Source: Onthophagus taurus (Eukaryota > Arthropoda > Insecta > Coleoptera > Scarabaeidae). Taken from it: 64,000 nucleotides of DNA. The position numbers and the translations under genes were made by a program. The notes below the pieces were generated by a model. The model saw only the letters and a list, made by a program, of their open reading frames with translations. It was not told the origin of the DNA and ran no database searches. Shown piece by piece: positions 46,690 through 60,051 of this stretch; position 1 is the first letter of the stretch, and the number at the start of each line of letters is the position of its first letter. Where the stretch lies: NCBI RefSeq assembly GCF_036711975.1, contig NC_091968.1, positions 20,150,001 through 20,214,000 on the forward strand, in the 5' to 3' direction.

Positions 46690-49600
46690 CAGATTTATAG
46701 AAATTAATAAATTATTTATTGTAGGCTAAAACTAGATCAAATTTGCTTTAAAATGCTTCATATAGAATTATGATAGCCCAACTACTTTTTGAGATATCAC
46801 ATCTTAATTCTCATTAATGTAACAACGATATTTACCAAACGTGTATCGTTTAATTCAAATAATCGTAAGTAAGGGATTTTTGGATATTAAGAAAATATTT
46901 ATGGCACACAAAAATTACATTAATTTCAGATTAAGATGCTTTGTATCTCGTTAAGATAACCCGACTGGTTTTTGAGATACAATTTATTAAGTTTCATAAC
47001 TAACCAAACGAACAGATTTTGATTTAAAAATGATATCAACCAAATTTATTGAAACCAATAAATTATTTACTGCACGCAAAAACTAGATTAAATTTGCCTT
47101 AAAATGCTTCTTATATCATTGTGATATTCCAACTAGTTTTTGAGATATGACTTCTTAATTCTCATTAATGTAAGAACAATATTTATCAAGGATGTATCGT
47201 TTATTTCAAATAATCGTAATTAAGGGATTTTTTGATATTAAGAAATTATTTATGGTACACTTATGCTACATTAATTTCGGATTAAGATGCTTTGTATCCC
47301 GTTAAGATAATCCGAGTGGTTTTTGAGATACGATTTGTTAAGTTTCATAACTAACCAAACGAATAGATTTTGATTTAAAAATGATATCAACCAAATTTAT
47401 TGAAACCAATAAATTATTCAATGCACGCTAAAACTAGATTAAATTTGCTTTAAAATGCTTCTTATATCATTATGATATTCCAACTAGTTTTTGAGATATG
47501 ACATCTTAATTCTCATTAATGTAAAAACGATATTTATCATGCGTGTATCGTTTAATTCAAATAATCGTAAGATAGGGATTTCTGGATATTAAGAAATTAT
47601 TTATGGAACACTAACACTGCATTAATTTCGTATTAGGATGTCTTGTATCTCGTTAAAATAATCCGACTAGTTTTTGAGATACGATTTATTAAGTTTCATA
47701 ACAAACCAAACGAACGGGTTTTGATTTAAAAACCATATCAACCCAATTTATTGACACCAATTAATTGTTTATTGCACGCTAAAACTAGATTAAATTTGCC
47801 TTAAAATGCTTCTTATATCATTACGATATTGCCATTAGTTTTTGAGATATAACATCTTAATTCTCATTAATGTGACAACGATATTTATCAAGCGTGTATC
47901 GTTTAATTCAAATAATCGTAAGTAAGGGATTGTTGGATATTAAGAAATTATTTATGGCACACTAAAATTACATTCATTTCGGATGAAGATGCTTTGAATC
48001 TCGTTAAGATAACCCGACTGGTTTTTGAGATACGATTTATTAAGTTTCATACCTAACCAAACGAACAGATTTTGATTTAAAAATGATATCAACCAAATTC
48101 ATTGAAACCAATTAATTATTTATTGACGCTAAAACTAGATTAAATTTGCCTTAAAATGCTTCTTATATCATTATGATATTCCAACTAGTTTTTGAGATAT
48201 GACATCTTAATTATCATTAATGTAAAAACGATATTTATCAAACGTGTATCATTTAATTCAAATAATGGTAAGAGATTTCTGGATATTAAAAATTATTTAT
48301 GGCACACTAAAACTAGATTAATTTCGGATTAAGATGCTTTGTATCTCATTAAGATAACCCGACTGGTTCTTGAGATACGATTTATTAAGTTTCATAACTA
48401 ATCAAACGAACAAATTTTGATTTAAAAATCATATCAACCAAATTTATTGACACCAATTAATTGTTTATTGCACGCTAAAACTAGATTAAATTTGCTTTAA
48501 AATGCTTCTTATATCATTACGATATTCCAATTAGTTTTTGAGATATGACATCTTAATTCTCATTAATGCAAAAACGATATTTATCAAGCGTGTATCATTT
48601 AATTCAAATAATCGTAAGTAAGGGATTTTTGGATATTAAGAAATTATTTATGGCACACTAAAACTACATTAATTTCGGATTAAGATGCTTTGTATCTGGT
48701 TAAGATAACCCGACTGGTTTTTGAGATACGATTTATTAAGTTTCATACCTAACCAAACGAACAGATTTTGATTTAAAAATGATATCAACCAAATTCATTG
48801 AAACCAATTAATTATTTATTGCACGCTAAAACTAGATTAAATTTGCTTTAAAATGCTTCTTATATCATTACGATATTCCAATTAGTTTTTGAGATATGGC
48901 ATCTCAATTCTTATTAATGTAAAAACGACATTGATCAAGCGTGTGTCGTTTAATTCAAATAATCGTAAGTAAGGGATTTTTGGATATTAAGAAATTATTT
49001 TTGGCACACTAAAACTACATTAATTTCGGATTAAGATGCTTTGTATCTCGTTAAGATAACCCGACTGGTTTTTGAGATACGGTTTGTTAAGTTTTATAAC
49101 TAATCAGACAAACAAATTTTGATTTAAAAATGATATCAACCAAATTTATTGAAACCAATTAATTATTTATTGCACACTAAAAGTAGATTAAATTTGCTTT
49201 AAAATGCTTCTTATATCATTACGATATTCCAATTAGTTTTTGAGATATGACATCTTAATTCTCATTAATGTAAAAACGATATTTATCAAGCGTGTATCGT
49301 TTAATTCAAATAATCGTAAGTAAGGGATTTCTGGATATTAAGAAATTATTTATGGCACACTAAAACTACATTAATTTCGGATTAAGATGCTTTGTATCTC
49401 GTTAAGATAATCCGAGTGGTTTTTGAGATACGATTTGTTAAGTTTCATAACTAACCAAACGAATAGATTTTGAATTAAAAATGATATCAACCAAATTTAT
49501 TGAAACCAATAAATTATTTATTGCACGCTAAAACTAGATTAAATTTGCTCTAAAATGCTTCTTATATCATTATGATATTCCAATTAGATTTTGAGATATG

Positions 49601-50700
49601 ACATCTTAATTCTCATTAATGTAACAACGATATTTATCAAGCATGTATCGTTTAATTAAAATAATCGTAAGTAAGGGATTTCTGGATATTAAGAAATTAT
49701 TTATGGCACACTAAAACTACATTAATTTCGGATTAAGATGCTTTGTATCTCGTTCAGATAACCCAACTGGTTTTTGAGATACGATTTATTAAGTTTCATA
49801 ACTAATCAAACGAACAAATTTTGATTTAAAAATCATATCACCCAAATTTATTGACACCAATTAATTGTTTATTGCACGCTAAAACTAGATTAAATTTGCT
49901 TTAAAATGCTTCTTATATCATTATGATATTCCAACTAGTTTTTGAGATATGACATCTTAATTGTAATTAATGTAACAACGATATTTATCAAGGGTGTATC
50001 GTTTAAATTCAAATAATCGTAATTAAGGGATTTTTTGATATTAAGAAATTATTTATGGCACACTAATGCTACATTAATTTCGGATTAAGATGCTTTGTAT
50101 CTCGTTAAGATAACCCGACTGGTTTTTGAGATACGATTTATTAAGTTTCACAACTAACCAAACAAGCAGATTTTGATTTAAAAATGATATCAACCAAATT
50201 CATTGAAACCAATTAATTATTTATAACACGCTAAAACTAGATTAAATTTGCTTTAAAATGCTCTTATATCATTACGATATTCCAATTAGTTTTTGAGATA
50301 TGACATCTTAATTCCCATTAACGTAAAAACGATATTTATCAAGCGTGTATCGTTTAATTCAAATAATCGTAAATAAGGGATTTTTGGATATTAAGAAATT
50401 ATTTATGGCACACTAAAACTACATTAATTTCGGATTAAGATGCTTTGTATCTCGTTAAGATAACCCAACTGCTTTTTGAGATACAACTTCTTAAATTTCA
50501 TATCTAATAAAACGAAGCGATTTTGATTTAAAAATCATGTCATCCAGATTTATAGAAAGTAATAAATTATTTATTGCAGGCTAAAACTAGATTAAATTTG
50601 TTTTAAAATGCTTGTTATATCATTATGATACCCCAACTAGTTTTTGAGATATGATCTATTAAACATCTTAATACCCAGCTCTATAGAAACTGATAAATTA
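46690..50700. repeat. Satellite E, ~351-bp dimeric unit, about 11 copies
   Basis: The landmark TTTTTGAGATATG recurs at 47137, 47488, 47839, 48189, 48535 and 48886, a spacing of about 350. A related half with TTTTTGAGATACG lies about 183 bases after each. The two halves align over TTAAxATGCTT, TATxTCxTTA and the GAGATA core, so the unit is a dimer of about 183 and 168 bases. No gene is present. Confidence 0.93.
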
Positions 50701-51040
50701 TTTAAGCTACACTAAACCTGGGTTCAATACACTTCAATATTAGTTTATTTTTAGTCTATTTCAACTTGTGATGTATCTAGTTTCGTGTAATTATCGAATG
50801 CGAACCACATAGAGTCGTGGTGATGAAGTGCTGGTTTCTGCCATAGAGCAGTACTAAACACTTTGAAATTTGTTCGAGTGTTATTTACGTGGATAATAAA
50901 TTTGACGTCATCCAACTGAAAACCTATTTATGTTACATCGTATTCGACGATGTATTTCTCGCTAAAACGGGTAACATTTCAAATACACACCACAAAGGTA
51001 ACACAATCTAAATGACAGGACGTATTGTCGTTTATTATCA
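50701..51040. other. Transition from satellite E to the GC-rich island
   Basis: Single-copy sequence of increasing GC content; nothing recognised. Confidence 0.35.
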
Positions 51041-51214
51041 TTGAGCACGGGGGTATGCGGCAACACCCGCCGTTTCTCTTACGCAAGAGTTGTGAGTATA
51101 GTATCTGGTCGGTTGCCGGATGCTGTCAAAAGTGTCCATGGACGATATAATGCAATATCCTGGGCGTCGGGCGTGATTAAACAAGCCTCGCGGGCAGAGT
51201 GCGGTCTCGTTACT

Positions 51215-51222
51215 TATATAAA
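51215..51222 (+). promoter_or_regulatory. Possible TATA box
   Basis: TATATAAA in a GC-rich context; a start site would be expected near 51245-51250. The motif is only suggestive in an AT-rich genome, but it stands out against this GC-rich neighbourhood. Confidence 0.3.
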
Positions 51223-51626
51223 TGCTGACGGTGGCGGACGAACGAACGAATCAACAAACGAACCAACGAGAATACGAACCGGGTCCGTGCCGTTTCGCAT
51301 CCGGTTCGGGAATTCAATGGGAAATCGGGGTAAAAAGAGAGAACGTAGCCGCGAGGGTTGAAAGCTGCTGTTCTTGTCTTACGCGAAAAGAGGAAAATTT
51401 TTCCTCGGGAAATGAGTTTAAGCTCGGAACTTGGGTGTTTTAAGGCGATCGGTTCATCGCGAACTAGGGGAAATTAGGTTTTTATGATCGTCTTCGAAAG
51501 GATCTTTGAATGTAGACGCTTTCTTTTCAAGTTTTGGGGATGAAAAGTTGGAGGTAGTTTTAATGTTGATGAAAAGGGTCAAAGATTTAAGTTTCTTTTC
51601 AAGATAAGGTGATTAATATTAGATTA

Positions 51627-51713
51627 AGTATGCAACCAATATCACATTAGTGGTATTGCAAGACGTATACTGTGATATTGGTTGCATACTCGAGTACGAT
51701 AATGAATTAACAC
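51627..51713. mobile_element. Palindromic MITE, copy 3 (short)
   Basis: GTATGCAACCAATATCACA and its complement face each other around a short centre, and the right side ends in CGATAATGAATTAAC. Shorter than copy 2 at 36986-37120. Confidence 0.75.
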
Positions 51714-52080
51714 AACCAAATTCTTATAACGATACCAACTAAAATTGTGTTACTCATTGTTCAATTAAAAGTAATCGTGTCGTTGACAAATCGTCATCAA
51801 CCGTAGAATTTTAATTGTTTCCTGAAGGGTCGTTGCAGGGAGGGCGGTGGCTCATTTCATGCAAATGAGAGAAGGTCGACCGGTTGACTGACGAGCGACT
51901 CCATCCTCCTCTCTTTTCCCTTTCGGAAAGTATGCCAGATATTCGTTCATAAACCCACCACATCCCTCAACCCCTTCGCAGAGCGCGCGCGACTTCGTGT
52001 CGTTTTATTAACGTAGCACTAGATCCGGTAACAGCACTAGAGAACCGGAGTAAACCCCGTAGGTAGGAAAATTTCCCTCT

Positions 52081-52384
52081 ATTTCTGGATGAAGGCGAAA
52101 TATTTCAAATTTTGACCATAAAAAACTAAAATGCAAAACTATTTCAGCATTTTCCCTTAATTCAAATCGAGAATTATGATTCAAACGTTACGTTTCTCGC
52201 ATATTCCGGGAGATTAGTTCAAACACGTTATTGAATATTGTGTAACTGTAATTATGTAAGAACGAGATATCTCTAGTTGGTTTAAGCAAATAGTGAAGTT
52301 CTACATTCTATAATGTTAGTTTAGTACGTTTGGAAATGTTATTTGATCTAAATGGGAGCTAAATTAGAACGATTTCTTTTTAGT
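52081..52384. other. Spacer before satellite F
   Basis: AT-rich single-copy sequence; nothing recognised. Confidence 0.35.
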
Positions 52385-55156
52385 TTATCTCAAAAAATAT
52401 ATCGAAAGTCTATTTCATCAAAATGTCTTTTATCTCAAAAACGGTTCGACTTTCGAGTTTCAATAAAGAGTCCCTTTTCTAGTTAAAAACCTTCGGGGAA
52501 TTCAAAAATGTGCTCAAACCATAAATTGAAGCAGTAGCATAGAAGATACCACGATTAGAATGAAACAATTCTTGTTCTTTTTTGTACTATTTCATCAAAA
52601 TGTATGTTATCTCAAAAACGGTTTGGTTTTCGAGTGTCAATGAAGAGTTCCTTTTCTATTTAAAAATCTTCGGGGAATTAAAAAATATGCTCAAACCATA
52701 AATTGAAGCAGTGGTGTAGAAAATACGGCGATCGGAATGAAGCAATTCGTGTTTTTTCATTTTTTTGTACTGTTCCATTAAAATGTCTTTTATCTCAAAA
52801 ACGGTTTGGCATTCTGGTTTCAATGAAGAGTACCTTTTCTATTCAGAAACCTTTGGGGAATTCAAAAATATACTCAAACCATAAATTGAAGCAATAGTGT
52901 AGAAGATACGACCATTAGAATGTAGCAATTCGAGTTGTTTCATTTTTTGACTATTTCATCAAAATGTCTTTTATCTCAAAAACGGTTTGGTTTTCGAGTA
53001 TCAATAAACAGTTCCTCTTCTATTTAAAAATCTTCGGGGAATTCAAAAATATGCTCAAACCATAAACTGAAGCAGTGGTGTAGAAGATACGACGATCAGA
53101 ATGTAGCAGTTCGTGTTTTTTCATTTTTTTGTATTATTTTATCAAAATGTCTTTTATCTCAAAAACGGTTTGGTTTTCGAGTATCAATAAAGAGTTCCTT
53201 TTCTATTTAAAAATCTTCGGGGAATTCAAAAATATGTTCAAACCAGAAATTGAAAGAGCGGTGTAGAAGACACGACGATCAGAATGTAGCAATTCGTGTT
53301 TTTTCATTTTTTGTACTATTTTATCAAAATGTCATTTATCTCAAAAACGGTTTTGTTTTCGAGTATCAATGAAGAGTTCCTTTTCTATTTAAAAATCTTC
53401 GGGGAATTAAGAAATATGCTCAAACCATAAATTGAAGCAGTGGCGTAGACGATACAGCGATTAAAATGAAGCAATTCGTGTTTTATTCATTTTTTTTGTA
53501 CTATTTTACCAAAATATCTTTTATCTCAAAAACGGTTTGGTTTTCAAGTATCAATAAAGAGTTCCTTTTCTATTTAAATGTCTTCAGGGAATTTAAAAAT
53601 ATGCTCAAACTATAAATTGAAGCAGTGGTGTAGAAAATACGGCGATCGGAATGAAGCAATTCGTGTTTTTTCATTTTTTTGTACTGTTCCATTAAAATGT
53701 CTTTTATCTCAAAAACGGTTTGGCATTCTGGTTTCAATGAAGAGTACCTTTTCTATTCAGAAACCTTTGGGGAATTCAAAAATATACTCAAACCATAAAT
53801 TGAAGCAATAGTGTAGAAGATACGACCATTAGAATGTAGCAATTCGAGTTGTTTCATTTTTTGACTATTTCATCAAAATGTCTTTTATCTCAAAAACGGT
53901 TTGGTTTTCGAGTATCAATAAACAGTTCCTCTTCTATTTAAAAATCTTCGGGGAATTCAAAAATATGCTCAAACCATAAATTGAAGCAGTGGTGTAGAAG
54001 ACACGATGATCAAAATGTAGCAATTCGTGTTTTTTCATTTTTTTGTACTATTTTATCAAAATATCTTTTATCTCAAAAACGGTTTGGTTTTCGAGTATCA
54101 ATAAAGAATTCCTTTTCTATTTAAAAATCTTCAGGGAATTCAAAAATATGCTCAAACCATGAATTGAAGCAGTAGTGTAGAAGAGACGACGATCAGAATG
54201 TGGCAATTCGTGTTTTTTAATTTTTGTGTACTATTTCATCAAAATGTCATTTATCTCAAGAACGGTTTGATTTTCAGGTATCAATAAAGAGTCCCTTTTC
54301 TATTTAAAAGTCTTCGGGGAATTTAAAAATATGCTCAAACTATAAATTGAAGCAGTGGTGTAGAAAATACGGCGATCGGAATGAAGCAATTCGTGTTTTT
54401 TCATTTTTTTGTACTGTTCCATTAAAATGTCTTTTATCTCAAAAACGGTTTGGCATTCTGGTTTCAATGAAGAGTACCTTTTCTATTCAGAAACCTTTGG
54501 GGAATTCAAAAATATACTCAAACCATAAATTGAAGCAATAGTGTAGAAGATACGACCATTAGAATGTAGCAATTCGAGTTGTTTCATTTTTTGACTATTT
54601 CATCAAAATGTCTTTTATCTCAAAAACGGTTTGGTTTTCGAGTATCAATAAACAGTTCCTCTTCTATTTAAAAATCTTCGGGGAATTCAAAAATATGCTC
54701 AAACCATAAATTGAAGCAGTGGTGTAGAAGACACGATGATCAAAATGTAGCAATTCGTGTTTTTTCATTTTTTTGTACTATTTTATCAAAATATCTTTTA
54801 TCTCAAAAACGGTTTGGTTTTCGAGTATCAATAAAGAATTCCTTTTCTATTTAAAAATCTTCAGGGAATTCAAAAATATGCTCAAACCATGAATTGAAGC
54901 AGTAGTGTAGAAGATACGACGATCAGAATGTGGCAATTCGTGTTTTTTAATTTTTGTGTACTATTTCATCAAAATGTCATTTATCTCAAGAACGGTTTGA
55001 TTTTCAGGTATCAATAAAGAGTCCCTTTTCTATTTAAAAGTCTTCGGGGAATTCAAAAATGTACTCAAACTATAAATTGAAACAATGACGTAGAAGGTAT
55101 GACGATCAGATTGCTTTTTGCACTATGTCATCAAAATGTCTTTTATCTCAAAAACG

Positions 55157-57027
55157 TTTCCTTCTTCTTCCTATCCTGGATATAGTGCTTCCTCCCTTAA
55201 CTCATATCTTCAAATTTTCTTTTGAGCGGTCTTTATTTCCCTCTGTCTGGAAGGTTGCTCATGTCGTTCCCATATCCAAATCCAAGTCCTCTTCATGTAA
55301 CACTGATTTCCGTCCGATTTCAATTTTATCCGCACCATCAAAGCCTCTTGAACGCTTAGTTTATTTACAGGTTCAAGGATTTCTAGAGAGGTTTAATTTA
55401 CTCAATGAGTTGCAATCGGGTTTTCGCTGTGGGCATAGTACAACTACTGCCCTCATTAAAGTTACTGATGATATTAGATATGCTCGATTTCAGCAAATCT
55501 TTTGATTCTGTCGGCTACAGCCTTCCTTTGGCGTCTCTTTCTGCCTACGGATTCACTCCCTCCTGTGTTTCTTGGTTTCAATCTTACCTTTCTCATCGCT
55601 CCTTGTGCGTACGCGCTAACTCTTCAATTTCTTCTGCTTGTGCAATCAAATGTGGTGTTCCTCAGGGCAGTGTATTGGGTACGTTACTTTTTTCTTTGTT
55701 CGTTAATAGTGTTACTAATTATATCTCGTGTAATTATCATTTGTATGCTGACGACCTCCAGATATATACTACTACAACTGTTGCTGAATTTCCGGAAGCT
55801 ATTGTGCGACTTAATAACGATCAATCTATCTTGAACTGGTCTCGGAGATACGGACTTAAGTTGAACTCAGTTAAAACGCAAGCTATTGTGCTCGACAATT
55901 ACTAAGATTAATCCATCTACCTGCAGTGATCTGATGCTGGATGGAAATGTCATACGGTTTTCTGACACAGTTAAAAATCTTGGAGTCCTTATGGATTCTG
56001 CACTGTCTTGGAAATCGCAAATTCAACATGTTTGCAGAAAAGTTTAGTCAAAAAGAAATTTAAAAAGAAAAGTACTTATCAGATAGGTTCCAGCAATTAT
56101 CAACTCATGAGCTTGCTACTCGTTCATGTTCTGATACTATTCTTACATTTCCTGTTCATAGCACTGAAATTTATCACAGATCATTTACAGTACAGTCGAT
56201 TGCGCTATGGAATGGACTGCCTTCTGAAATTCGTAATATTTCTAACATTGCTAATTTTAGACATGTTTTAAGGAGCCACTTATTCGCCCTTCAACTGGCT
56301 GTTTCCTGATTTTTTGTTCTTTCTCTTTTTTCCTCTCTTCAATTGCTCTCACTTATTGGCAACTGATATCCGGCAGATTCTTTTGGTCTCTATTAGCCGC
56401 TTTCTCTCTCTTTTCGTGCCTTTTCTTCGTTTTCTCTTTGATTTTCTCTTTTTCTTGTTTAATCTTATTTGGTGATAAATGTTAATAATATCTAATTATC
56501 ACTACTTACCATATTCAGTAAATATTATTTTTGTTTGTTCTGTTGGGTCATTTGGCAGAGATCGCTTGTGCGATAAAATGATCCATTTGCTGATACTGCT
56601 CATACTACTTATACTGTTTAAGTTTAAGTTTATCCATTGCTCGACTAACAATCGACAATGGGATTTTATTTATATGTGACCTGGACTATAGAAAGAGGGT
56701 ATAGGTGTCAATAGGTCGATTTTGAGATTTTGAACCTTGTAATAGTGTAAAGTGCGGTCTTTTCAATGAACTCAACCTCAGCTTCGCAACTATCTTCGCG
56801 GCTGAGTTATTTGCATCGAAAATTTAATGTCTTTAAATTAGAAACGCAAAATGTAAAATTTGATTTTAGATTTTTTTTTCGTAGAAATAAAATTAAATTT
56901 TCGCACATAAACCCCCTTTCCGTCCAGGTCACATATATTTTTATTCCTATTATTTTTTTTCTCATTGTTTTTTCTTCTTGTGTACCTTATGTAATTTTGT
57001 ATTCTTATTTGTGGCAATAAATGGTAA
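55157..57027 (+). mobile_element. 5'-truncated non-LTR retrotransposon 1 (jockey/CR1-like)
   Basis: It starts inside the RT domain and ends after AATAAATGGTAAA, with no long poly(A). The satellite phase differs on the two sides and no target duplication is clear, so array sequence was lost or rearranged on insertion. The 3' UTR from 56314 is about 700 bases, T-rich at first. Confidence 0.8.
55163..56310 (+). pseudogene. Broken reverse transcriptase ORF of non-LTR element 1
   Basis: Pieces in four frames read in order. First, RT motifs with VWKVAHVVPI, DFRPISILSAPSK and LQSGFRCGHST. Then LDFSKSFDSV, GVPQGSVLG and the YADD box. Then VKNLGVLMDSALSWKSQIQ. Finally, after a deletion, the tail LWNGLPSEIRNI, ending at TGA 56310. 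Motif A aspartate and YADD are intact, but frameshifts near 55450-55500 and 55890 and the tail deletion inactivate the copy. The layout suits jockey/CR1-type elements without RNase H. Confidence 0.85.
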
Positions 57028-58189
57028 ATACGACGATCAGAATGTAGCAATTCGTGTTTTTTCATTTTTTTTGTACTATTTCATCAAAATGTCTTTTATC
57101 CCAAAAACGGTTTGGTTTTCAAGTATCAATAAAGAGTTCCATTTCTCTATAAAAATCTCCGGGGAACTCAAAAATATGCTCAAACCATAAATTGAAGCAG
57201 TGGCGTAGAAGATACAGCGATTAAAATGAAGCAATTCGTGTTTTTTCAGTTTTTTGTACTATTTCATCAAAATATCTTTTATCTCAAAAACGGTTTGGTT
57301 TTCAAGTATAAATAAAGAGTTCCATTTCTCTTTAAAAATCTCCGGGGAACTCAAAAATATGCTCAAACCATAAATTGAAGCAGTGCCGTAGAAGATACAG
57401 CGATTAAAATGAAGCAATTCGTGTTTTATTCATTTTTTTGTACTATTTTACCAAAATATCTTTTATCTCAAAAACGGTTTGGGTTTCGAGTATCAATAAA
57501 GAGTTCCTTTTCTATTTAAAAATCTTCGGGGAATTCGAAAATATGCTCAAACCATAAATTGAAGCAGTGGTGTAGAAGATACGACGATCAGAATGTAGCA
57601 GTTCGTGTTTTTTCATTTTTTTGTATTATTTTATCAAAATATCTTTTATCTCAAAAACTGTTTGATGTTTGTATTTCAATAAACGGTCCCTTTTCTATTT
57701 AGAAACCTGCGGGGAATAAAAAATATGCTCAAACCATAAATTGAAGCAGTGGTGTAGACGACACGACGATCAGAATGTAGCAATTCGTGTTTTTTCATTT
57801 TTTTATACTATTTCATCAAAATGTCTTTTATCTCAAAAACGCTTTAGTTTTCGAGTATCAATAGAGAGTTCCTGTTCTATTTAAAAATCTTTGGGGAATT
57901 CAAAAATCTACTCAAATCATAAATTGAAGCAGTGGTGTAGAAGATACGGCGAACGAAATGAAGCAATTGGTGTTTTATCATTTTTTTGTACTATTTCATC
58001 AAAATGTCTTTTATCTCAAAAACGGTTTGGTTTTCGAGTATCAATAAAGAGTTCATTTTCTATTTAAAAATCTTTGGGGAATTCAAAAATCTACTCAAAT
58101 CATAAATTGAAGGAGTGGTGTAGAAGACATGGCGATCAAAATGTAGTAATTCGTATTTTATCATTTTTTTGTACTATTTCATCAAAATG

Positions 58190-60051
58190 ACCACCTGACG
58201 ACCACCATGACGACCTGATACGTTTTTATAGTGGTAATACGGTAATTGATTTTGACGCTGAATTTGCTTTTAGGGAAATTACAGAAGATGAATTGTTTCA
58301 TATTATTCGAGATTTAAAATCTATGTCATACGGTTCCGACAATATAAATCTTCAAATGATTAAGCTTTGCTGCCCATTTGTGCTTCCTTTTATTTTGCAC
58401 ATTATTAATTTTTGCCTGCGAGAGAATGTTTTTCCGGACTGTTGGAAGCAGGGTCGAGTGGTACCGTTAGCAAAGTCTGGCAACCCGGAGTCCTTTAAAG
58501 ATTTGAGACCTATAACTATACTTCCGACACTATCTAAAATACTTGAGAGAGTAGTTGATTTACAGGTCCGCTATCACTTAGATTTATACAGTATTCTCCC
58601 TGATAAGCAGTCAGGCTTTAGGCCGGGATATAGTTGCCAGACAGCATTACTTGACATCACAGACGACATCTTGGACGGCAATTTGTAAGGCAATTTGACA
58701 CCATAAATCATAAAATGCTATTATCATTGTTACATTATATCGGCCTTGGGCCGAGCGCTATAAGATATTTTCAAAATTATTTGAGTTATAGGAGTCAGTA
58801 TGTCAGTCTTCCAGCGGGCTGCTCTGGTTCTTTGGGGGTTTCTAGGGGAGTACCTCAGGGGAGTATAAATGGACCGCTTCTTTTTATCATATATACATCT
58901 CAACTTTTCCGGAATATAACCGGTAATTACCATTTATATGCAGATGATTCTCAAATTTATCATACTTTCTGTCCCAAAGATATTTCAAGCGTGGTTGGCA
59001 TGGTCAATGATGACCTACGTATAATATAGGGCCTTTAAGCATTGTTTAAACCTTAATCCTAGCAAATCTCAAATTTTGTTGTTCGGGCCTAGTGACAGGA
59101 GAGAGGCTATTGCAAGTAACCTCCATGGTAAAATCTCCATTAACAGTACAGTGCTCCAGATGGGATCTGAGGCTAAGAGTCTGGGAGTGGTGCTTGATCC
59201 TGCTCTGCGATTTGATGCTCACGTCAGCGGTGTGATTAGAAAGTCTGTGGGAGGACTCAAAGCGCTGTATCCTGCTCGCGGTTTGTTGCCGCGCGATGTA
59301 AAAAAGATGTTATGTGAAGCATTAATATTATCAAATTTTAACTTTTGCGATGTACTTTATGGACCTTGCTTGACTGTAGCAACATCGAGGAGAGTTCAGT
59401 TAATTCAAAACTCATGTCTGCGATACATATATGGGGTTAGGAAGTACGATAGGATCTCACATACCTTGTCTATGGCTAACTGGTTGAACATGGCTAACAG
59501 GAGGCGACTACATACGGCTTGTTTAATACACAAACTGCTCTGCAGCGGAAGGCCATCTTACTTGTATAGCAGAATTAGGCATCGCACGGACGTTCATAAT
59601 GTGAACATTAGGAGGAAATCACTTCTTGTTATACCGAAACATAGGTTAACTCTATATACACGATCATTTTCCTATACGGTTCAGCAGGTATATAATGACA
59701 TTCCATCAGCATTTAAAAAATTAAGTGTATCATCATTTCGGCGACGTTACAGGCAGCGTTTACTTCTCACGCAATAATTTATTATTATTATATTATATTT
59801 TATTATTATATATATATTTTTTTTTATTTTTATTTTTGTTTTTCTCGTGGTTCGATACGAAAACCAGGCACCGCGCCTGATATCGCACCATTTAGGCCCT
59901 TATTGTAACTTATATAGTTTAGTTTAGTTTTGAATAGTTTTAAATTTGAACGATTTAATTCTGAATGTGATGTAGTTTTTGGATTAGTTTATTTTGGGTA
60001 ATTTAATTTGATTTACCAATAAAGTCACCAATAAGGGCATTTATTATTATT
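58190..60051 (+). mobile_element. 5'-truncated non-LTR retrotransposon 2 (jockey/CR1-like)
   Basis: A clean insertion: satellite F reads ...ATCAAAATG before it and ATGTCTTTTATC after it, so ATG is a minimal target duplication. It ends in a TTATTATTATTAT tail. A 3' UTR of about 270 bases follows the ORF end at 59777. Confidence 0.85.
58260..59777 (+). pseudogene. Broken reverse transcriptase ORF of non-LTR element 2
   Basis: The first piece (to 58688) has VFPDCWKQGRVVPLAKSG, DLRPITILPTLSK and KQSGFRPGYSCQTAL. A deletion at about 58680-58700 removes the segment expected to hold the motif A catalytic aspartate. The second piece (58715-59029) has GVPQGSINGPLLF and the YADD box. The third (59076-59777) is a 233-residue C-terminal domain with SLGVVLDPALRFDAHV. 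Different enough from element 1 to be another family of the same superfamily. Confidence 0.85.

Larger units (their letters stand above)
51041..52080. other. GC-rich, single-copy island, possible promoter or 5' exon
   Basis: Much richer in GC and CpG than the rest of the window (CGCGAGGGTTG, GAGCGCGCGCGAC). It contains TATATAAA at 51215-51222 followed by a GGTGGCGGACG stretch, and an octamer ATGCAAAT at 51859-51866. A run of GAACGAACGAA-type repeats lies at about 51237-51275. The short ORFs (106 and 73 residues) overlap the TATA motif and lack family signatures. A palindromic MITE (51627-51713) sits in the middle. This could be a promoter and non-coding first exon; strand and gene are unknown. 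Confidence 0.4.

Noticed and set aside
15072..50700. CRISPR-like regular spacing of repeats
   Set aside because: The arrays are continuous tandem satellites of about 175-366 bp in a eukaryotic genome, without unique spacers or cas genes.
51041..51443. ORFs of 106 and 73 residues in the GC-rich island
   Set aside because: One starts with TTG, the other overlaps the TATA motif; composition follows a simple GAACGAA-type repeat, and no family is recognised.
52703..54541. Three identical 64-residue ORFs
   Set aside because: They are copies of one variant satellite F monomer produced by segmental duplication, with no domain signature.
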